The position numbers and the translations under genes were made by a program. Positions 26,301-37,800 of a stretch of 64,000 bases of DNA are shown one piece after another. Position 1 is the stretch's first letter. The number at the start of each line of letters is the position of its first letter. Origin of the DNA: Callaeas wilsoni (Eukaryota > Chordata > Aves > Passeriformes > Callaeidae). Location of the stretch: assembly GCA_013398955.1 (NCBI GenBank), contig VWPU01008518.1, positions 1-64,000 on the forward strand, read 5' to 3'. Below the pieces are notes generated by a model that was not told the DNA's origin, did not search any database, and saw only the letters and a list, made by a program, of their open reading frames with translations.

Positions 26301-29300
26301 GAGAGTTTCAACTGTCTACTATTTGCTCACAGGATACACCAAACCCCCTTTTATTTTACACAGACATGAAAAGTGCCTTCCTAATAAAAAGCATTACTTA
26401 AAATCCTACAAGATGCCTGTTGTGAGGTAGGAGCACAGTTTAATTATAGTCTTTATTTTTTTGTTACAATGTTACCTCTGGGATTCTGTTGCTAAATATT
26501 TATGGTGGGTATTTGAACCTTGAAACATTTGTTGCAATGCCAGGATGAGCTGAAATTAGGTCCTTCAAACATTCTTAAGCATCTATTTTAGATCTACCTA
26601 AACAAATTCAATTATTCAAACTGAAGTTTAGCAGTGTTCATTGTTACAGCAAAAAATGCAGTCTCATGAAGTCCTGTAAAATCCATTTCCTTTTATATCT
26701 TAAAAAAAAAAGGAAAAAGACAAAACCAGAAAGATACACAGAACTCAGCTGAACACTTGGCCTTACAAATGGATTTTGTGGTAATTCTAAGTGCTCTCTC
26801 AAGGCACAGACCAAATAACAGCTTGTGGATTCATTCTGAGGTCTGAGATTGCACCTAGCAAAGAGCAGGAGTGTGGGAGATGTTGGAATTCAGGCACAGT
26901 CACTGAAAAAAATCACAGGTAGCTGCTAATCTTTCAATTCTCTTTTTTCTAGAATATCTTCTTTTGACAGAAGGCAGAAAGATTCTTTACCACAATGATA
27001 AGCTCATCATCTCTCTGAATTTTGCTGAAGCACAATCATTCTGATTCTTGTACTGATAATCACAGACTCATGGAATGGGTTGGCCTGGAAGGGACCTCAA
27101 AAGCTCATCCAGTTCCACCCTCTGCCATGGGCAGGGACACCCTCCACTAGACCAGGGATGGGCCAGCCACAGCTTCTCTGGGCAACCTAAATAATGATCT
27201 CTCCTCTATGCTTCAATTTACTGTTTTTCTCTCGACCTTTTCCCTGAACAGAGGCTGATAAACCTTAAAAAGCTCTGTCTTATGTGACCTGAAAGGCAAA
27301 TAAAAGCACATGCACAGCCAGCCTTAGAGCACCTCTTAGCAGCAGCTGCTGTGTGCTGGGCCTGGGTTAGTCTGGCAAAGCAAACAAGGAGCTTCTCATC
27401 TTCAAGACAACTGCAACAACCAAGTGTAGTAATTAATCTTTCATTAAGGAACCAAAACAGAACATGCTGCTTAAAGGCACCAAAAATAGACAGCCAGAAT
27501 GAAAGCAGGGTTGGTTGTTTACCATAAAGTTCTCTGCACCTGAAGGGGAAGAACAGAAAGGAAAACAAATACTGTTTTTAACAAAAAGATTGATGGGTTC
27601 CTCTGTATCTTTAATAGAAGGCTACTGAAGATTAAGGGTGGTTGTCTCAGGACATTCTCTCTGAAAAGAGAGAAGCAGTTGCCAACTTAACAATGACTTG
27701 AAGTGTGTTAAAGAAAAAGCTCAGTTCATAAACGGCAGTCTAAAAGGACACATTTTCAAGCATAGAAGCTTAATTCCTTCAGAGATAAAATGAGGATTAA
27801 CTTGGTGGAAATATCCTACCTCTGGCTTGCTGTCCACAACATCTACTTCAATATTGACTTCTGACTGTAGGATTTTCTGCTTCGTTTGTTCAACAGACAG
27901 ACTCAATTTGTTAATGTAAGACTGAAGTTCTTCTGCAGAGTCCATGTTCAGCTCCACCAAAGCTTTGTGGAATTGATCCATCTGACCATCTTCTAAAAGT
28001 TCCTGTGGACAGATCAGAGTAAGCTGTGATGAGCGAGACAGGGCAATCACAGCAGTCAGCAGTGATGTACAGACACTCTGCTTGCATTACTAGAGAGTAC
28101 GATGTGCACACTTTGACAGCATTTGAAATATTTCCCCAAACAAGTGCTGTTCAGAAGCTGAAAACATCCCCTGCACTAATAATCTCTGTTATCTCACAAG
28201 TAACCTTGGCAAGCTCCTCTCAGAGAACACCCAGGACACTCGCAGCTTCTTCACCATGATGTGTGACCTTCTGATAAAGCTCCGAGGGCAGCCTGCCCTC
28301 CTCCCAAGACACCACACCGAAACTCTGCCTTGATTACCTGCACATACAGCAGCCTGTCCAGCCTCTCCTGGTCCAGCTGCAGCTTCTCCTCGCGACGCCG
28401 CGCGTTCAGCTCCTGAAGCCGCCGCAGCTGCTGCTGCCTCTTCTCCTGCTTCTCCTCGGATGCCACAGTGCTGCCCAGCAGCTTGTTGGAGAAAGGCAGC
28501 TGCATCTTGTGCACGTTGTTCTCGTAGTACTCCGGGCACCGCCACTTCTGCAGCTCTGGGGGTTTTGGAAAGCCAAGTAACTTTGTGTTCTGTCAGCCCA
28601 GAACAATGATTTGCGTCTTGTGCGTGCCCCACATGAAGGATGAAAGGTGAGGAAAGAAGGCAAAAATAGTCTAAGCACAGAATTTTGTCACCTCTTGGCA
28701 GCTGTCCCCAAGCCTGGCTGCCCCCTCTGAGCACTGCCTTCAGGTCACACACCCAGTGCAGGACGCTCTGAGTGCTCTGACCCACAGGAAACACCAAATA
28801 CTGCAAAGTGCAAGTGCACACTGAAGTCTCTCCATCCAAGGGGAGGGAGAGCTCTCACACATTTCTAAGGACTCCTGCAGGCTCATTCACAGTGACAAAT
28901 TTTAAAAAACCACACTTCTCTTCAGCCACTACTTACTTCAGATTACATTTGCCATGGAAATTTTAAAACTTATTTAATTTGCACAAAGTCATGAGAAATG
29001 TCCTGTGCAATCTTGGAAACCTTAAAGAAGATAAGAAATACAGAAATCCAAACCAGTTTAGAGGTTTTGTTGACATATAAAGGAAATAATAAGCTCCTTT
29101 TAAATTCTTTTCTGCTGAAACCATCCCAATTTTTATTCACAGCGAAATTTGAACTAATACTGGTAGTAGCAGTAGTTAAATCTTACTTCTGTCTCAATTT
29201 TAAATGTTAAACCACTGTTAAGAACGAGGCAGGTTACCACAAAGAAAGCAAAACATCAACAGAATTTTTCTGGAAGAATTCGAGCCAACTTTGAAACAGG

Positions 29301-31695
29301 AGGCGGAGAGGACAAACCAAGCGTGGGCGAGCACTAGCTGGTGGTGAGCTGGAGCTGCTTTTACCTGCTGTGTAGTCCTCTGCGATGTAGCTGTGCTCGT
29401 GCAGGATCTCCTCCATGCGGCTGAGCGTGACGGCCGCGAAATGCCCGGGGTACTTCAGCTGCAGCAGCCGCTGCAGGTACACGGCAGCCTGGCACCCCCC
29501 CAGGTTAATGCGCTTGCAGTTCTTGGCATCCAGCCTCAAAAAGGCAAACAGACACAGCTCAGGCTGGGGGAATTCACAGGAAATCCACATTAAACGGCTC
29601 CTGCTCTTCCCCTGAATTATTTGATTTCTGTAGATGAATATTCACAGATAAATACAAACAGTCCAAGGTTCAGTTACCAGACAATCTAACACACCTGCTT
29701 TTCTCAGGCAACAGCACAATTGCTGCTTTGTTTACTACATTTTTTTCTGAAAGGCTCTGTTCTGCTTTTAAAAAAAAACCCAAATATTAAATAATTTTGG
29801 CTACGGCAAGGAGATGTTCTGTTCTAATAAGAGAAGTGATGGTTAGTGGGGCTGAAGGTAGTTTTTTAACCTTTGTAACACTTCGTGGTTGGATGGGTGT
29901 AAACCTTGAAAATTTGAAGCATTTACCAGATATAATAAAGCCACCTCCTGCACTAAGGATTAAAAAAGAGAAAACAAGTAAAAACAGAAAGCAGAGCAAT
30001 GCAGAATAATCAGAATGATAAAAGCCTTAAGCACTGCAGAAGTCTCACACACAGAGCACTTCATTTTGTCCCAAAGCTGCTTTAAAACCTGATTTATGCT
30101 TTCTAATGCCCAGTTTCACTTGGGGCAGATACCCCCTTCTCCCTTTGAAAGTACACATCCAGGCATGAATAGCAACGAAAACACAACACTCACAAGGGCA
30201 GCACTGCTGCTTCAACCCAAAACCCAACAGAACTTAGCAAAATCTGCAAACCTGGTTTTAACTCATCAGAAAAATGATGCGAGTTAATAGGGCGGGGCTG
30301 GAGGAAGAGGTATTTGAATCACTTGAAGTGTCAGTGGCTGCACTGGACTTAAGACACCCAGAACTCACCTGCCTTCTAAAACTGGCAAAATGTGGGTACA
30401 CTGGTACCCTGAGGATATCACCAAGCCGCTGCAGGGCCAGGTCTGCCTTCTGTTGTGGTAAAAGCTGTACAGGCTGTCCACGCCATAGGACACTTTTGGC
30501 ACTTGGTAGCACTCAAAGAGGAGCTCAGACATCATCTGCCTGGAGTACAGAGGATTGCAAACTGCTTCTGTCAGAACAATTGGGTGATCCACACAACCCT
30601 GGGAGAAACAAGGGAAAAGAACAGTAACAAAGGCATGAATGGAAAATCCAGGGTTAATTATCCTTGGTTCTTCTTTTAAGCATCAGCAAAAACTCCTCCA
30701 AAACAGGCATGAGAAAGCACTTTATTTGCAGGCTATTAATCATGAAAGTTAAGTTATATCTAGTGTTTAAGGGGGTAAAAAAGACGTTAATGTTAATTCA
30801 ACCAAAGAATAAACTCATAACAGTGGAGCAAAATGGACTTTTAAAGGCATATATAAATTATTAAAAATATAAGTAACCAAAATCTATGCAGTGAGGGAGT
30901 GAAAACCAGCAGAAGTTTAGCTCCGCTCTGGGTAAAGCTTTCAAACTGGTGCTGTCATGCAGGCAAAGGGCTCCATGGTCTGAGAAGCAACTCTCAACAC
31001 AGCCAGGTGTACAGATGGTCAGTAAACACGACTAATAAGAGCATTACCGAACAATAAGTTTAAGGGAGTATGTTTAGATATTAAGAAAAGATTCCTCCCT
31101 ATGACGGTGATGAGGCACTGGAACAGGCTGCTCAGGGAAGTTGTGGCTGCCTCATCCCTGGAAGCGTCCAAGGCATGGAAATCTGAGCAACTTGGTCCAG
31201 TGGAAGCTGCTCATGCCCCTGGCAGGGGGTGGAGCGAGGTGGTCTTCAAGGTCCCTTCCAACCCAAACCATTTTGGGACCCACGGGCGGCTCAGCCCTGG
31301 CCCAGCGGTACCTGCGAGGAGACGCCGAGGCGCTGAAAGACGTGGTCGAGGAGCAGCTCCTGCAGCTCCAGCTGCACGGGCACGTTGCGGTCGAAGGGCG
31401 AGCGCAGCAGCCACCGCAGGGGCTCGGGGCTGCCCAGGTCGTTCCCCACCTGGGTCTCTGCGCCGGCCCCGCCGCGGGCCCCGCGGCTCCGCGCCGCCAG
31501 CGAGCGGAACCGCAGCAGCGGCTCGGCGGGGACGGTGGGGTCGGGGCAGGCCCATCCCGCCCGCGTCTGGAAGGAGCCGTTGTCGATGACCAGCGGCGCC
31601 GGCTGCGGGCTCCGCACGGCCGCGCTCGGTGCCAGCACCGGGTCCGGGGCCCAGCGCGCGTCCCGGAACGCGAACACCCGCGTGGGCGCCGCCAT
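23348..31695 (-). CDS. ACTR5: ACTR5, actin-related protein 5 (INO80 chromatin-remodelling subunit), nine exons
   Basis: ARP5 is a nuclear actin-fold protein that, with IES6/INO80C, forms a module of the INO80 complex needed for nucleosome sliding and DNA repair. Coding exons (minus strand, high to low): 31695-31312, 30598-30369, 29535-29366, 28555-28338, 28002-27820, 25874-25752, 25214-25075, 24190-24058, 23599-23348. All introns are GT-AG and all phases agree, giving 1,833 nt and 610 residues against 607 in human. Visible landmarks are the N-terminal actin phosphate-loop-like [37 protein letters not shown], a charged coiled coil at about residues 295-335 ([20 protein letters not shown]), an acidic linker around 396-436 and the actin signature [11 protein letters not shown] at 497-507. 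The ARP5-specific insertion occupies about 260-435. The ATG at 31,695 matches the human start and lies in a CpG island. The C-terminal tail after VPIRLPKQ is diverged, as expected. Confidence 0.97.
27058..27190 (-). mobile_element. CR1 fragment in ACTR5 intron 5
   Basis: Plus-strand text begins AATCACAGACTCATGGAATG and carries GCCATGGGCAGGGACACC and CCACAGCTTCTCTGGGCAAC, i.e. the CR1 3' end in reverse. The element is therefore on the minus strand, the same sense as ACTR5, and is only about 130 bp long. Confidence 0.85.
31055..31278 (+). mobile_element. CR1 fragment in ACTR5 intron 1, antisense to the gene
   Basis: This copy is in CR1 sense orientation on the plus strand. It runs from a diverged AGATATTAAGAAAAGATTCC through GAGGCACTGGAACAGGCTGC and ends with the CR1 3' terminus AGGTCCCTTCCAACCCAAAC followed by CATTTT. 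Its 3' end lies only about 35 bases from the splice donor of ACTR5 exon 1 (GT at 31,311-31,310). Confidence 0.88.
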
Positions 31696-31770
31696 GGCGG
31701 GCGCAACTCCCGCCTGCGCCCGGCCGGGAACGCGGGCGCGCACGAGGGTTCCGGGGCGCCGCTGCTGCGG
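31290..31770 (-). promoter_or_regulatory. ACTR5: CpG island covering ACTR5 exon 1 and promoter
   Basis: GC-rich, CpG-dense sequence spans the first coding exon and about 75 bases upstream of the ATG, then stops where AT-rich and repeat DNA begins (about 31,780). No TATA box is evident, consistent with a housekeeping CpG-island promoter. The start of transcription is probably between about 31,700 and 31,780. Confidence 0.7.
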
Positions 31771-31812
31771 GACGCGGGGTCTTAAAATAATCGAGATTGT
31801 TTTAGGTGAGTG

Positions 31813-31898
31813 TGTTCTGGACCGTGAGATCTTTGTGTGCTGGCAGGCCTAACCAGCAGGAGAGGAGACCTAATCGGTGGGACAGGCGGCAGCCAACA
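31813..31898 (+). mobile_element. Partial LTR copy, 5' end only
   Basis: This 86-bp stretch aligns by eye with the start of the LTR-like element at 32,766: both begin TGTTCT and share CTTTGT, GGAGACCT, TATC/AATC, ACAGGC and GGCAG blocks in the same order and spacing. It ends where a CR1 fragment begins. It lies 118 bases upstream of the ACTR5 start codon, at the edge of its promoter. Confidence 0.6.
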
Positions 31899-31899
31899 C

Positions 31900-32440
31900 A
31901 GCACAGAATTATAGAATGGACCTCAAAGGTCTCGTTCCATCCCCTGCCATGGGCAGGGACACCTTCCACCATCCCAGGGTGCTCCAAGCCCCGTCCAGCC
32001 TGGCCTTGGACACTTCCAGGGATGGGGCAGCCACAGCTGCTCTGGGCACCCTGTGCCAGGGCCTCACCACTCTCATAGTAAAAAAAATAATTCTTCCTAA
32101 TATCCAACCTAAATTTCCCCTCTTTCAATTTGCACCCATTACTCCTTGCCCTGTCACTACAGTTCCCGAGGAAGGGTCGCTGCCCAGCTTCCCTGTGGCT
32201 CCTGCACACACTGGAAGGTGCTGTGCGGTCTCCACACAACCTTCTCTTCTCCAGGTTGAACAGCCCCAGCTCTCTCAGCCTGTCTCTGTAGAGAAGGTGA
32301 TCCAGTCCCCTCAGCAGCTTCATGGATTTGCTCCAACAGTTCCAAGTCCTTCTGATGCTGGAGACACCAGAACTGTGTGCAGTATTTGAGGTGGGGTCTC
32401 GCTGGGGCAGAGTAGAGGGGGAAAATCGTCTACTCCAACC
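31900..32440 (-). mobile_element. CR1 3'-end fragment, about 0.54 kb
   Basis: The plus strand starts ACAGAATTATAGAATGGACC and continues through GCCATGGGCAGGGACACCTT, GGGATGGGGCAGCCACAGC, CCTGTCACTACAGTTCCC, CTTCTCTTCTCCAGGTTGAA and CAGCCCCAGCTCTCTCAGCC to AGTATTTGAGGTGGGGTC. These are consecutive landmarks of the CR1 3' region in reverse, so this is a longer 5'-truncated copy in minus orientation. Confidence 0.9.
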
Positions 32441-32451
32441 TGCTGCCATCC

Positions 32452-32735
32452 CTTACAGAATCATTTGGGTGGAAAAGACCTCTGAGATCATCGAGTCCAA
32501 CCGACGACCCAACACAACCATGTCAACGAGATCAGAGCCTCATCCAGCCTTGGATATTGTCCTTCCTGAATTGAGGGGCCCAGAACTGGACACAGGACTC
32601 GAGGTGACCGTCACCAGGGCCCAGCACAGCAGAGGAATCACTTTCCTGGTCCTGCTGGCCGCATTATTCCTGAAACAGGCCAGGATGCCATGACCTGGCT
32701 CATGTTCAGCCACTGCCCACCAGCACCCCCAGGGT
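32452..32735 (-). mobile_element. Second CR1 fragment of a different subfamily
   Basis: It begins TTACAGAATCATTTGGGTGG and GACCTCTGAGATCATCGAGT, the terminus typical of another CR1 subfamily, and then jumps to CAGAACTGGACACAGGACTC and AGGCCAGGATGCCAT. The middle portion seems deleted. It directly follows the previous CR1 in the same orientation. Confidence 0.75.
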
Positions 32736-32765
32736 GGAATATGTCAAGATTATCTGAAATCGGGA

Positions 32766-33238
32766 TGTTCTTTGCTGTAAGACCTTTGTACGCTTTCAAG
32801 CCTAGTGAGCAAGAAAGGAGACCTTATCAGTGGAACAGGCAGCAGGAACATCCCTTAGTCAAGGACATCCTGAAGCTAACAAGCTTTAAGGATGCAGTAA
32901 ACGAAGATGTTGATGTGTGTCTATCTATATATTGTTAACTTGGTGAAATACTCAAGGTCTGTGTGTTCTAGAGCACAACATGTTCATTATAATGCTAAGG
33001 AAGAAATGCACAGAAACTGGCTGGGCTGGTGTAACTTGCATGGAAATTACTAACCAGTCCTAGCAGAGAGGCTGTGCTTGGACAGTCACTAACTCTGAAT
33101 TTCTGTGTATAAATAATGGCAGGGAAAGTCCATGGGGGTGTGCTGGATTTGTGGAACAGCACTGAGCACCCGGGCTGGGGCAGCTCCGAAATAAACCATC
33201 AGTGTCTCTCTCGTGTGTCATTATTGGCTTGTCGCACA
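32766..33238 (+). mobile_element. LTR-like element, probable solo LTR
   Basis: A segment of about 473 bp has the architecture of a retroviral LTR: 5' TGTTCT, a TATA box TATAAATA at 33,108-33,115, an AATAAA at 33,190-33,195 about 80 bases later, a short U5-like tail with TGTGTCATTATTGGC, and an end near CGCACA. A diverged copy of its first ~85 bases is at 31,813. No retroviral coding sequence flanks it. I do not recognise the family, and the 3' boundary is uncertain by some 20 bases. Confidence 0.6.
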
Positions 33239-34745
33239 CCAGGTAATAAATCCGATTTTGGGGGCTGGGCTGTACCCCTGCTCCCCTTCACACGGGACCC
33301 CCTGTCCTTTAAACGTGGGCTGTGAAACCTCCCCAGTGACTGTGGCTTGTGTGGAGGTGAAACCCCAGAGCTCTGGGCCGTGCCGCTTGCCCAGGAGGTC
33401 ACTGACACAGCCCAGGCGTCTCCCACTCCTGTGCCACCAGCCCCTCTGGAGACACAGGAAATGGGGAGGGCCTTTCCCCTTTATTTCAGTGCCCATTCCC
33501 TGGGGAGATGGGGTTCCAGGGTTGGATCCACCCTGCCGTAGCAACGAGGAGGTCCCAGGCTGGCTCAGCTCCGTGAGAGCCAGGGTGGACTCCAAGGGCT
33601 TCCAGTGATGTGACTAAGAGAAACAATTTGTCGTCAAAATCAAACAGATCACAGCTTCAGCTCCCTTCCATGCCTCTCAGCACTGCATCTGCAGACAAGC
33701 TATCAACAGCCTGATTTCCAGAGGTGCCCCCAACCTGCCACCCCCACTGTGTGAAATGGGGACTCAGATATTGAGCATCCTTGAAGCTCAGGGCATTAAT
33801 GGCTTTTCCTGCTTGTTTACCCAATGCACAAAGCAGGGCTAATAGCTTTCTTTTATCATGCAGAAGTGTTATTAATGTGAGTTAATAAGAATTTGCAGAG
33901 TTCATTTAGATCTTGGGATTAAAAGGCTCATTTCAAGGGGCTGTTACTACATAAAAACAAACACATGCTCACGAGCAAGAACATTAAATGCAGGCAATCA
34001 TTTGTAATGTGCATTTACATCACTGCTCTCTTCTCCTCAGAGCTACACAAACAATTAATCTAGCCAAACAACCCCTGTGAGGTAAGCAATAGATTATGGC
34101 TTTATTTTATTGAAGGAGAAACACACAGCGTGATGAATATCAAGACATCGAGTCACATATCTGGTTCCTTCATTGATCACTGCTGAATTCCTTTACTCTT
34201 AAGCAACACTTTCATAGACACACATCCTGTGAAATGTGCTAGTTGTCTTTCTTGAGGGGGAGACAGAAGGCCAATGAAAAGATAAAGGCGTATTTCCCTA
34301 AAGGATTAACTAATAGATGAGGATATACAGAGCAGGCTAAAAACAGAGTCTATATGGGACATATTTGTGCTCTACATTGAATAAGAGCCTGGGAGAAGTA
34401 GCTTGTACCAGCTCATCCTCTACACCTCTCTGGAGGGTTGAATCTGTTTTATTGCTTTCTCAAGAGCAACCTTGGCTGCTCAGGCTCAAAGTGGCCGAAG
34501 CGTTTGGTTGCCTCCCCTAAATCCAAAGACAAGAACTAACTCTAACTACAGTTTTAACATAAGCCTCGAAAGCTTCCTAACCTGTGTTAATCCTTTAAAT
34601 AGCAGCTGAAGAAAACATCTGACTTGATTGGCCTTTCTCAGTTGTTCTCATCCCGTCTTAATCCCTATTGCTCCCTCCCCAGCGCGGGGCTGTCCCTTTT
34701 GCTGATTTATTGCTCCTCTTCTTGTGATCACCAGCGCTGCAATGA
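33239..34745. other. ACTR5-ADIG intergenic DNA right of the LTR
   Basis: The first ~370 bases (to about 33,610) are GC-richer and continue directly from the LTR end; they may be unrecognised repeat. The rest is AT-rich unique-looking DNA without an open frame of note. Any regulatory DNA of ADIG would be expected in the part nearest 34,745. Confidence 0.5.
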
Positions 34746-34749
34746 GAGT

Positions 34750-34758
34750 TATTAAAAG
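34750..34758 (+). promoter_or_regulatory. ADIG: Possible TATA-like element of ADIG
   Basis: TATTAAAAG lies 59 bases before the ADIG start codon, which would place initiation near 34,780 and leave a 5' UTR of some 35 bases. The region has no CpG island, unlike the ACTR5 and ARHGAP40 starts, which fits a tissue-restricted gene. The assignment is by position and motif only. Confidence 0.25.
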
Positions 34759-34816
34759 GTGGTTAGAAAGGGGAGCACTCGAGCTGTTCTAAACTTAGCG
34801 TAACCTGAAGCAAGCC

Positions 34817-37800
34817 ATGAGGTATCCCCTGGTTCCCCTGGTGAATGAGCTGACCTTTCCTCTGCTTTTCTTCTGGTTCTGCTTGCCCTTTGTAATGCTG
34901 CTGATCATCGCGATTATCTGGCTACAGCTGCTGCTCAGTGAAGGTAAGTGCAGCAGCTGATCAGGTAAAACGCTGCTCCAGAAAGTTAACTTCCTCTTTA
35001 AAGCACTCTGCTGGCTATTTTTAGGTTAATGCCACTTGTCCCAGGAGGAAACTAAAGGTTTGTTAGTACTGCTGGTACCATATAAAAAACCAAACAAATT
35101 ATTATGCTTTTCTGTTGAAAATGCTTATGAGGCAACCAAGCTGCCACCTACCCTTCTTACACTCTCCCTTTTTCTCAGAGGTAATTTGATTTAAGAAAGA
35201 CAAAGGACAAGTAATTTTCATAGGTTTCTATTTTAAAAATCCCCCAGAAAGCAAGCCTAATCCTCTAATTTTGTACACGTTAAACCCTGGCCTAATAGTT
35301 CTCTTGCACCTCTCCTTTTTGGGAGGGCATGGAGGCTTTATTGGGGGAGCTGGTAAGAGATTCTTTTATGCTGAGGCTGACAGAAAATTTTGAAGGGAGC
35401 AGGACATGCATTTTCATTTATTTGTGTATTTTGCCAGTTTGTTTTTCCACTCCATCCCTGATTCTTTCGTCTAACATGTCAGCAACCAATAGCAGGCTTT
35501 GGTTTAGACTAATAATAAGCTTGTTGTTGCACTCATGAGGATAAAGCTTTGCTACTGTGATCTGATACTGGAGGAAAAAAATCTAATCCCAGCTGAGGAA
35601 ATTCAAATTCAGTGACAAAATATCTATTTTACATAGCTGTGCCACATCCTTACACTGCAGTTGAGTGCTCAGGCTTTTCTCTGGGCAGAGTAATTCTCCT
35701 GATGCTTAGAAGCAGATTTTCAGGTTATTCTTGCTACATTTACATTCACAAATTCTGGCCCTGTAGTGATTGTTGTTAGCACCAGGCCTCCAACTGCTTC
35801 CACAAATGCTCTAAACTACATTTTAACCAGTTAGACTAGACACATTACTACCAGCATATTTACAGAATTAGAACATAAAAGCTTTTCTCAGTTACTAAGA
35901 GATAAAAATAAAAGTGCTCTTTCTAATAACTTCCTAACCAATTCAGTCATATCCACTTCTTTTATGCTAGTTTACAGCAATCACAAGTAAAAGGTAGTGT
36001 TTCAGCTCCTCCTTTAATGTAATTGCTGGCTAAGAGCTAATTGGTTAAAATTAAACACTTGTAAAGGCCTTTTGTTGTCTATTTTGGTTTGAAAATCCTT
36101 TATTTCAGCTGGAAAAGTTCAGAGGAACCTTGTCCAGCTCCTAGATGGAATGTGCAAGGCTTGCAGCCAGGGAGAAAAAGTCACATACAGGTGTTTTACA
36201 TGTTCTTTTTAAACCTGCTTCTAGCACAGATGCCCGGCACAGAAAAGATTGAGAAAGAATCTCCTGATGAGCCTGATTCTGACTCTGAAGATGAACTATC
36301 AGAGGAGGAAAACCAGAGTGATGCATCCAGCACAGAGATGCAAGAGGAGTCAGAATCCAGTGGATCTGTGGGAAGACTGAGGCCCAAACCTGCTTATCTG
36401 AGCTCAAATCCAAGAAAGCAAAAGCACAGTTTTTTTGCTGTGGCCTCAAACAGCTGGTCTCAGAGGCAGAAGATAAGATATTCCCATGCTGAAAGGAGCA
36501 TTTTCTGTAACATCGTGATGGTGAGTAGGGGGACCAGGCTGCCTCCTTGCACATCTATTGCTTTTGTGCCTCAGCTCTGACTTTTTTTCACCTCTGCCTG
36601 ACTCACAGGCCTCTTGGGCAAGACAAAGCTCCAAGATTGGTTTCTGCCTGGTTAATGAGTAACAGGAGGTTCTATTTTCTGCCTTCCCTATTTGTAATGA
36701 CTCCTGTTGCAGACAAGGTAAAGGTAACAAAAAATTGTGCAGAATGGCTATCGTGAATATGTGTGTGTGTATATATATTTAAAGGTATGTATGTATATTT
36801 TAAAAGTCCTTGAGAACTGCTTTTAAAACGGCAAAATTTGCTGCTTATTCCTCTAAGATAAGAAGTTTAACTCAACCATGTGTAGAAACTCTCCTGGTAT
36901 TTATGGCCGATACTACATACTTTAAAAAGTTGCTTCAGATTTCTTACAGTGGAGCATGTGACTGAAAATAAGCTGTATTTCACTTGCTCAATAACAATCG
37001 AGGCCAGAAGTCTCATTGCAAACACAGCAACCCTAATCCTTTTAAGCTTTACACAAATCCCAAAAGATAAATGTCAAGCGGCAGAAGAGCTTTATGTCTT
37101 GTGTGTCTTCTCTTCCCCCGTGCCTTGACTGCTTGTTCCTTTGCAGAAGGGGCTCACAAGGGAAGGCTGCTCTGTGCCTCCACTGTCACTATTCCCAGCC
37201 CTGTCTGCTCAGTTACATTGCTGAGATTTTTGAATTGCAGCAACTGAGGTACTCACTCATCTTTCCTTCCACCAGTTCTGCTGGAGTGCTAACCTTGGTT
37301 AGGCTGGGCAAGCCAAGGACTGGAATCATCTTAAACTGCTGCAGTTATTTAACTAACACACCCTGAAGCTGAGCTTTAGCATGGCATCAGCAATACCTCA
37401 GCTGAAAGCATTTTTAAGACCATTGACACCACCAAGGCAGTACCAAGTCGGTGTAGTAACCATTTAGTTATCACTAATTAATTTCATAGTTTTTCAAAGG
37501 CTAACAATGCTAACAATGAGCTTGGTCTTGTCTAGGGCACCATTTAGTTCTTCTAGAGCTCTTCATGTGTACAACTATTGACTTGAACACTGCAGCTTGA
37601 ACTTTCGTGTAAGACATAACATTTGTTGGTTGTGTTGGGTGGATGAGGGAAGGGAACAAGCACTGGAGGTTTCAAAATCCTGTATATCCTGCTGAAAATG
37701 GAACCTCTTCCAAAGACATCACTGCAGTGACAATTCTGTTCTTCCTTTTCTTCCCCAGCTGTTGTGCACCTTGCTTTCTTCTCTCACCTGGAATTTTGTC

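Noticed and set aside
31101..31852. Plus-strand open frames of 155-214 codons opposite ACTR5 exon 1
   Set aside because: They are antisense shadows of the GC-rich ACTR5 first exon and also run through a CR1 fragment.
35329..35538. Small hydrophobic open frame in ADIG intron 1
   Set aside because: No splice sites or start context support it; AT-rich DNA commonly encodes chance hydrophobic peptides.
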